Below, piece after piece: positions 49,401 through 57,614 of a stretch of 64,000 bases of DNA. Under the pieces are notes generated by a model, which saw nothing but the letters and a program-made list of their open reading frames with translations, did no database searches and was not told the DNA's origin. Position numbers and translations under genes: made by a program. This DNA is from Diphasiastrum complanatum (Eukaryota; Streptophyta; Lycopodiopsida; Lycopodiales; Lycopodiaceae), in contig CM055093.1 of NCBI GenBank assembly GCA_029204225.1, forward strand, positions 28,059,566 to 28,123,565, in the 5' to 3' direction. How positions within the stretch are numbered: position 1 is the first letter of the stretch; every line of letters begins with the position of its first letter.

Positions 49401-52400
49401 TAAAGAGACAGTTTACTGCTCCACATACACCGCAGCAAAACGGTGTGGCTGAGCGGAAAAACAGTTCTATAGTTGAGTGTGCGAGGAGCATGCTCAAGGC
49501 AAAGGGGTTGCCAAATTCCTTTTGGGCAGAAGCGGTAGCAACTGCTGTTTTTCTATTGAATAGAAGTCCAACCAAAGCAGTTGAAGGAATTACGCCAGAA
49601 GAGGCATATAGTGGCAACAAGCCCAAAGTGGGCAGCCTTCGAGTATTTGGGTGTACAACATATGCACATATACCAAAGGACTTGCGGAAGAAACTTGATG
49701 CAAAATCTGTAAAGTGTGTCTTTCTTGGGTATAGTGAAGGTGAGAAAGCTTATGTGCTATATGATCTCGAAAACAGGAGGAAGATCCGAAGTCGAGATGT
49801 CATCTTTGATGAAGAGCATGCACCCAAGATACAGGAGCAGGAGAAAGAAGGAATTACTGAGTTCATACCCTTGATTGATTCCACGGATGAGGATCCTAGT
49901 CAAGAGTCCTGTAAGCCTCAAGTGCAGGAGCAACAACAGGAAATCGAACAAACGGAAGACTAAGACAGTACCATGGGACACGTGGTCACCATCCACATCA
50001 CCTACTGCTAGGAAGAAGCTACCTAGGTGGTATTGGGAAACAATCAAAGAAGGTCAAATGATTGAAGAAGGAGAGAGCAGTGAACAGGGTGTCAGAAGAT
50101 CTCTTAGGTCTCATGAGAGACAAGAGACTAACTTTGCTCTTATGTCCACTATTTTGAATGCAGATGAGCCATAGTTCTTTCACGAAGCCGTGAAAGAAAA
50201 GGTATGGCAACATGCCATGCAGGAGGAGTACGACTCCATTGTCAAGAATGACACATGGGAGCTCACTACATTGCCAGAAGGGAAGCAACCAATAGGTTGC
50301 AAGTGGGTCTATAAGACCAAGTTTCATGCCAATGGAACAGTGGACAAGTACAAGGCAAGGTTGGTGGTGAAAGGCTATGCTCAGCAAGAGGGGCTAGACT
50401 ATGATGAGACATTCGCACCTGTTGCTAAGATGACATCTATCAGGACCGTTTTGGCTATAGCCTCATATTTTGATTGGGATGTCCATCAAATGGATGTCAA
50501 GAGTGTCTTTCTTACTGGGCACCTACAGGAGGAGGTTTACATGGAACAACCACAGGGATTTGAAATAACAGGCAAGGAGAATCTGGTTTGCAGGCTTAGG
50601 AAAGCCTTGTATGGGCTCAAACAAGCGCCAAGGGCTTGGTATAGCCGAGTTGATGAGTACTTTGCAAGGCAAGGGTTTGAGAAGAGTAAGTTTGATTGCA
50701 ATCTTTATGTCTTCAGGGAAGGAGAAGAGTTTGTGGTTGTTGTGCTCTATGTGGATGATCTACTCATCACGGGAAGCAATAAGAAGCTTATTGCTTGTGT
50801 TAAGAAGAATCTTTCTAATGAGTTTGAAATGAAAGATTTGGGTTTGCTACACTATTGCCTAGGAGTTGAAGTTTGGAAAGGGAAGCATTGTCTTTTTATC
50901 TCACAGGCAAAGTATGCACAAAAGTTATTGAAGAGGTTTAACATGCAAGAAAGCAAACCAATCAGCACACCCATGGATGCAAGCAACAAGCCATCAAAAG
51001 ATGATGGTCCAGCATTTGCAGATGAGACGCTCTATCGTCAGTTAGTGGGCAGCCTGATTTACCTTACTACCACCAAGCCAGATATTGCTTATGCGGTTGG
51101 AATTGCGAGTCGATACATGTGTAAGCCTACCGAAGCACATTGGAAGGCAACCAAGCGGATCCTACGATATGTGAGAGGGATAGTGACTTATGGGATTGGA
51201 TACACGGATGACGGGAACCTTCAGCTGGAAGGTTATTCAGATTCTGATTGGGCAGGTGATGGAGACGATCGGAGATCGACTACAGGCTATTGTTTCAGCC
51301 TAGGTTCAGGGGCTATATCGTGGTGCAGTAAGAAGCAGCCTACTATTGCTCTATCGTCTACCGAAGCTGAGTACAGGGCGACTACGAAGTCCGCCTGTGA
51401 AGCCATTTGGTTACGCGGTCTACTTGAGGACATGCAGATTGCTCAAGTAAATCTATCCATGAACTCAAGAAGGCCCAAAGTGGAGCCCTATCTATTCGTG
51501 AGGTGCAAGACAATGTAAATGGGTTGTAGCCTAGTGACAATAGCATGATGATAGCACGGTAGTGTCGAACTTCCGTGACTTGGGCTCTCGTGATGGCCCC
51601 CAACCTTGCCAGTGGTTTGAAACCACCATCTGCCTCAGGCTGCTATGCACCTTCAAGAGGTGCTTTAAAACGAGGAACATGTATGCAAACCTATACAATT
51701 AGTAACCATTGCCCAGTTGGAACTTAGAAGAGTAGTATGTACTATGTAGTATCATCATGTATGTACGATACGACAAGAATCAAGACTTAAGTTTCAATGT
51801 CATTGAGCACTCAAGCAATTTAAAAATCCAATGCAGTATACTATATGTGCAAATGATTTGTAAAAGGAATTGGAATTTGAAAACAACCTGGTGCGGGCAG
51901 GTTTTACAGCATCCAAGGTTGAAAAGGATCTGAACATGGAACGGAACATGGGACGCTTGATGTAAACCTCACCAAGAATTGTGCCCTTCCCACAATCTCT
52001 TTGACCCAAGGTAATTTAGCAATATCCTCAACAAGAAGGTCTAGGCAATGGGCAGCACATGTCATCCAAAAGATATGGGGATAGGTCTCATTAACGAGCC
52101 TTTTCATGGCCACACAATTTGAAGCATTGTTAGTAATGACTTGTAAAATCAATGATCAATCAATGTTTAAACTCGATTGACGAGTCTTGAATCGAATTTC
52201 AATAATCGATTGATAATAGCTCAAAATTCGAAGTTCAAACGATGACCATTGACCCTTCCTTGCGTCACTCCATCCATTAGAGATGATGGAACACCCATAC
52301 GTAGCCCACGACTTCCTACATTTTTAGTGTGTGGTTAAAGATTTTTAGGATGTTAAAGGAATGAAAAACAAGACAACATTGAAATATCCATACAAATTAC

Positions 52401-55400
52401 AATACGTATTAGTACTTAATTATTACATTATACGAGCCAAGTTGCAACTTGCAGTAGTCACGAGTCACGACTCACTCTAGCTCTCTGCTCACTTCATCTC
52501 TCTCCTGGAGCAACTCTCTAGTCCTCAGCTGCTCCGTTCTAGGCTCTCTCCACTCTGAACCAATCTGAGACAGCTAACATCGCCTGGAAGGAGAGGTCAC
52601 ATATAAAGAAGAGCCTCCTGTTAGCAATGTGGGCAAGGTCCGTGTTCTCTTGGCTTTACGACGACACATTACATGTACCCTAACCCTGGATGATGCACAT
52701 CCACTAGTTACAGTGCCTGCACATGCATCGATTGGTCCCTTCTGAGAGCTCAACATCCAATGATGGGTGACCATGATGAGCTGAGGAAGAGGGCATGCCC
52801 ATAGGCTCTGAAGCCAATGATGTGGGGGGAGTCTGACTCCGAGGCTCCGAAGGTCTTGGTCACAATGGACATCATGTGACATGATTCAATGTTCACTGTT
52901 CAAACTTCACGAATCAAAAATCAGGAAATTGGAATGACGAATAAGGAATCAAAATTTACAAATCACAATTTAATGTGCATAATGGCAAAGTGCAGTCATT
53001 GGCAAAGAGCAATTTCCAAAGGCAATTGTTTAATGAGGCATGAGCAATCAATTATCATTTTTGCATATTACAATTAACACATATTACATAACAAGTTGAA
53101 AGCTAACAAGAACAGTCAAATTTCAGATTTGAAAGTCCACCTGCTCTTGCATGTGCAGCACGGGGACGGGGTGCATTGACATCCTCTGCAATTGCAGTGC
53201 TGCCAGGTCTCGCCAACCCCATGTCTCGTGGCGCTTGTGCGGAAGCAACTATGTCGTAGCCACGCACTGCCAAGGGGTGTGCTCGAATCTGCAAAGGATC
53301 GCCTGTGTAGGTGACGTTGCAATACCTGCAAGTCCACCTCTTTGTACCTGAGCTGCCATATCCTCTTGCAACTGTCACATGCTCTCTTGCCTTCGCCATG
53401 ACACCATGACCTCGAATCTTGATTATACCCTAATGCCTAAGTTTCAAAGTTCTAAAACCTTTAACACTATTACACTAACTACTAACTCCAGAGCTCTAAC
53501 TATAAACTAACTCTCCAATTTCCATCTTTTTTCACCGTCACTCCTCTCTCCACTCCTAACTTTTAACATTCCTTCACTATCAACTTCCAAGTTCAAGCTT
53601 CAAAGTTCACTCCATAAACCCACAAATTCAATGCACATCCTCTCTCCCCTCTAACCTTTTTTTCACCTTCTTCAAAGTTCAAACTTCACTCCCTAAACTC
53701 TCTCTCATCATTCATACTCTCTCCCTAAATCGACAACGTACATTCTCTCTCCCCTATCAATCATGATTCTCTCCTGTAAATCCACACTCTTCAAGTCCTC
53801 AAGAACAAAGGGACACTTCTATCTTTGGCATGAACCTGAAGTGAACCTCGAATCGGGCCCTTGCTGGAAAATCCCTGGAACCGATTCGGGTCCCCAGCCG
53901 ATTCAAATCGGCCGATTCCGATTCGGGTCAGAATCGCCAATTCTTTGCCTTCAAATCGGCGATTCGTGCAACTTTGTGCACTTGCAGAGGATAGTGCTTG
54001 GAATACGGTTGATAGCGACCGAGCCTGTTCATTGGTTTTGCTTCATAGTCAACCTACTACATGCTCTTCCATAGAACACAATTTTGCTTCACTTTTTCAA
54101 TGTTCATTGGCTGATTTTGAAAGCTTCTGCTTCGTCAATCGCTTCCTGTCTACGGGCCCTTTCTTGATGCTACTCATTACAATCACATTGCTCCCTCGTG
54201 AGCGTCCAATATTGTCGAGAACAATACTTTTTGTTGCTCAGATTAAGCTAAGGCATCCAAAGTTTAACGTATTTACAGAGAAATTGCTATGTTTTCTTCA
54301 AGATACTGCAAAAGTGGCTTGTGAGAACAATTGTCTCAGTGAAGGACGTTATTAAGAACCAAACTCGTATGGTACCTTTGAACCTTTCGAATCGCCTTTT
54401 CGAACCATGTTTGAATCGACTTTTCCAGGTTCAAATCGGCGAATCGATTTTCTGGTTTTTTTCCCCCTCCCTCTTAATTTTTTTACCCTTCGCTTATGTC
54501 AAAAACAAGTGCTTTCTTAGTGTTAATGGGGAACATGTCGATTATATTTATGATTAATCGATACTGAATCCTGACTTCGAACTTTGAACTTCGAACTCCT
54601 GTGTCTTGTTACCTAACAATACTTGTCACTTGTGGTTTAGGGTTCTTGATCCATCTGTTGCCTGCCGTTTCAGCTATGATCTATTTGATATCATATCATC
54701 AGTGACAAACTAGTAGCTACCAACTTCCGTACATGACTATGAGTAGAAAGATTGATCATTGTTACTCATCACAAAACATTAATGTCACACCATACACATT
54801 ACAATGTACAATGTACATGGCTAGTTAGTAGTAAATTAGCAAATCTTCAGTGTTCCGAATTTCACGAAAATGACAATGTATACAATCATTACAATGTGCA
54901 TTGTGTAACTGTTAACATGTAATAGATTATTGTACGAACTTCTAAGTTCTAACTTCTAACAGCTTACAGTACGAAGAGTAGTGAAGTACTAACTTTTTAG
55001 TTTTAACTCTGGAGTTACTGTGAGTACAAATCCCATTTGACATTCAACAAAATTATGCTGCTTCAACAAAACCTGTAGACTGGATAGGGAAGCATGACCT
55101 TTTCTTAATGACTCATATCTGCCTATCCCACACTGAAAGAATGGGCCTTAGAATAGTATCCTAAGGTAAGAGTATGAAGATATGACCTCCAATGTCTGTT
55201 TGTCTAATGTGAGCACATAACCTTGGTCTTTGAGATATTAACCGCCAATCCCCATCGAGTATACAAAGCATGTGGTTGGTCCAAATGTCACTATAAACCT
55301 TCCCTAGGCGGAGATATTAGGATGCAATCGTTCACATAGAGAAGTATAGAGATCAATATATCACTAAGTCTACACCATCCTCACTGATAACTCTCTCTAG

Positions 55401-56249
55401 CTCATCAATGATAGCCCAAGAGGTGAAAGAGAGCAACCTTGCTTCACCCTTGCTACTATCCACAAAGCGAGAAATACAGGGAGGATGGAGAGAAAACCGG
55501 GCGATGGTGATGAGTGGGATGGTGTGTTGTGACTGTGGTACTATGTTGACCAAGGGATAGAAGTAGGAGGGAGTGATCACCGCAATCCTTTGCTTAAGAT
55601 ATACATTTTCTTGTTCAAGCTGCTCCATTCGCTCTTTAACCCCACAGAGATCCAAAACCAACTTGCCGTTCTCAATTTCAAAGAAGTGTAATTGTCTTTT
55701 GAGTCCGATGCTTTCTTGTCGAATAAAGCTGATGTCATAAGCAAAGAGGCCTTCAGTAGGTTTGGAAGGGGTATAATCAACTGTGCGCAATTGATTCACC
55801 GCAAATATTTCGACAGTAGAGCGGGCATCCGTCTTGGATTCAGATGCAGATGCGGTGGACAGATTGATAGACTTAAAGCAGGTACGATGGCAGGAGCAGG
55901 TACCAAAAACTCAGATGTGAGGGACAGGGGGGTGTTTTCCGAGCCTTCCAAAGCAGGGCGTGGTGGAGAGTGGGGGGAGTTACCTCCCCCTCGTTTGTTG
56001 CGTGGAGCCACAGGACAACTTTGAAGGTTGCAGCAAGAACCCTGTAGGTCTGGTCAGCAAGTGGTCAACACCAAATAGGACCGCGCCCCAGGTCCGCTCA
56101 GAAAATGAGCCTCAGACCTCGCTCCAGGTCCATTCAGAACCACATGTCCAAATTCGCGGTCAGGTCCGTTAAAGGTCCGCTCAGATTCTTAGATCCTTTC
56201 TCAGATCCGCTCAAGTCTGTCGCGGAATGCTCGAGGTCAAGCAAGCAAG

Positions 56250-56299
<50 letters not shown>

Positions 56300-57540
56300 G
56301 AGAGCTTTATCAATGCAGGTGGACTATTCTATACTGTTTACTGCATTATAGGTCTTTCTGAGAAAGCTCCCTCAACACGTTATATGTCCCCCCCCCCCCT
56401 CCCCCCGTACTGTTGACCCTTATCTTATCATCTGTTGGCTGCCCAAAATATCCCACCCTACAATTATATTTGGTTCTTTGAATGTTTCTGAATGGAGTAT
56501 GGGTGCTTCCATGATCTGAATTGGGGATGTGTATTATGGATGTCTTTCTTATTTCTTTTTTGTTTCTTTCATTTTTATCCCTCACCACCAAAGTCTGTGT
56601 TGTAGAAGTCTTTCTTCTTATCTAACTTCTAGTGCTGTTAAAGCCTTGATTTCCAGACACAAGCAGTTTAGCCGTAGCATTACGAGGCAGCATTACGGGG
56701 CACCTTCTCATTTTCAAAGACTAGGCTGAAAGCAATAAATGAACCTGTTCACCAAGGATTAGTGAAATTTACAATCGAAAATTTGTTTGGACCTGTCGTA
56801 ATCTGAAGTGTGGGGGGGACCATCATTGCTAGGCGTGCTTGCCATTTGATTATTTATTCCTTAAATATGAGGAACTACAGCTCTCAGGAGCTCATGGAGC
56901 AAAAAGGTGGGGCTGGTATTTCAGAGGACAAAAAGAAACAAGAACTCGAACGCTAATGATTGACTATGCAAAAATAGGCATTGCCCATAAACTTTATGCT
57001 TAGTCTGGTTTCACTTGAATTTTCGTATGAAGTGCATTCAAGATTGCACCTACCTGCACTTACATTTACCTACAAAAGATGTATTGTCTGAATTTGATTG
57101 CTATATTCTGATCTACTTGGTTCCTTGAGTGTAAAACCTTGTGCTTGTGTGAATGCAAATGATTGGGTTAGATCTTGACATATAATCATAAAGCATTGTT
57201 ATAAAGCCTTTTGGCTAAGTGGTTGCTATTTTGATTAACATGACAAACTGTGAGCCTAGGCAATAATTCATGCCTTCGACATATTCATGCTCCGGTCTGC
57301 CTAAAGGGCAAATTTGCAATTACATTCCAGTAAGACTGACAATTTGCTCCTTTTTCAGGATCATGCCTCAAAAGCTCTCAAATATTCTTGCGGTGGAGAG
57401 CAATAGAATACGGGTGATAAGCAAGTGTGATGCTACTGAAGTCCTAAGAGATGCTTTCAAACAAACAGAGGAAGCATTGGTCCATGAGTATGAGGTTTTT
57501 CAAACTTTGCATCCCGTTTATTGTGTTTGTTGAATGTTTC

Positions 57541-57614
<74 letters not shown>

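Larger units (their letters stand above)
46752..51445 (+). mobile_element. 3'-truncated copia element (element F)
   Basis: The left LTR (46752-47149), primer site, gag, protease, integrase and reverse transcriptase are present. The RNase H coding sequence stops matching its relative after about 51445, and no right LTR follows. Family resemblance to element E extends through the LTR start and the whole polyprotein. Defects are one in-frame TAG in gag (48320-48322), one frameshift near 49930-49980 and a TAG at 50172-50174. It lies in KAPP intron 6 in sense orientation. Confidence 0.92.

Noticed and set aside
55200-55400. LINE reverse transcriptase fragment next to the coiled-coil frame
   Set aside because: The weak resemblance of a few residues did not include a YxDD-type motif or continue over a useful length.
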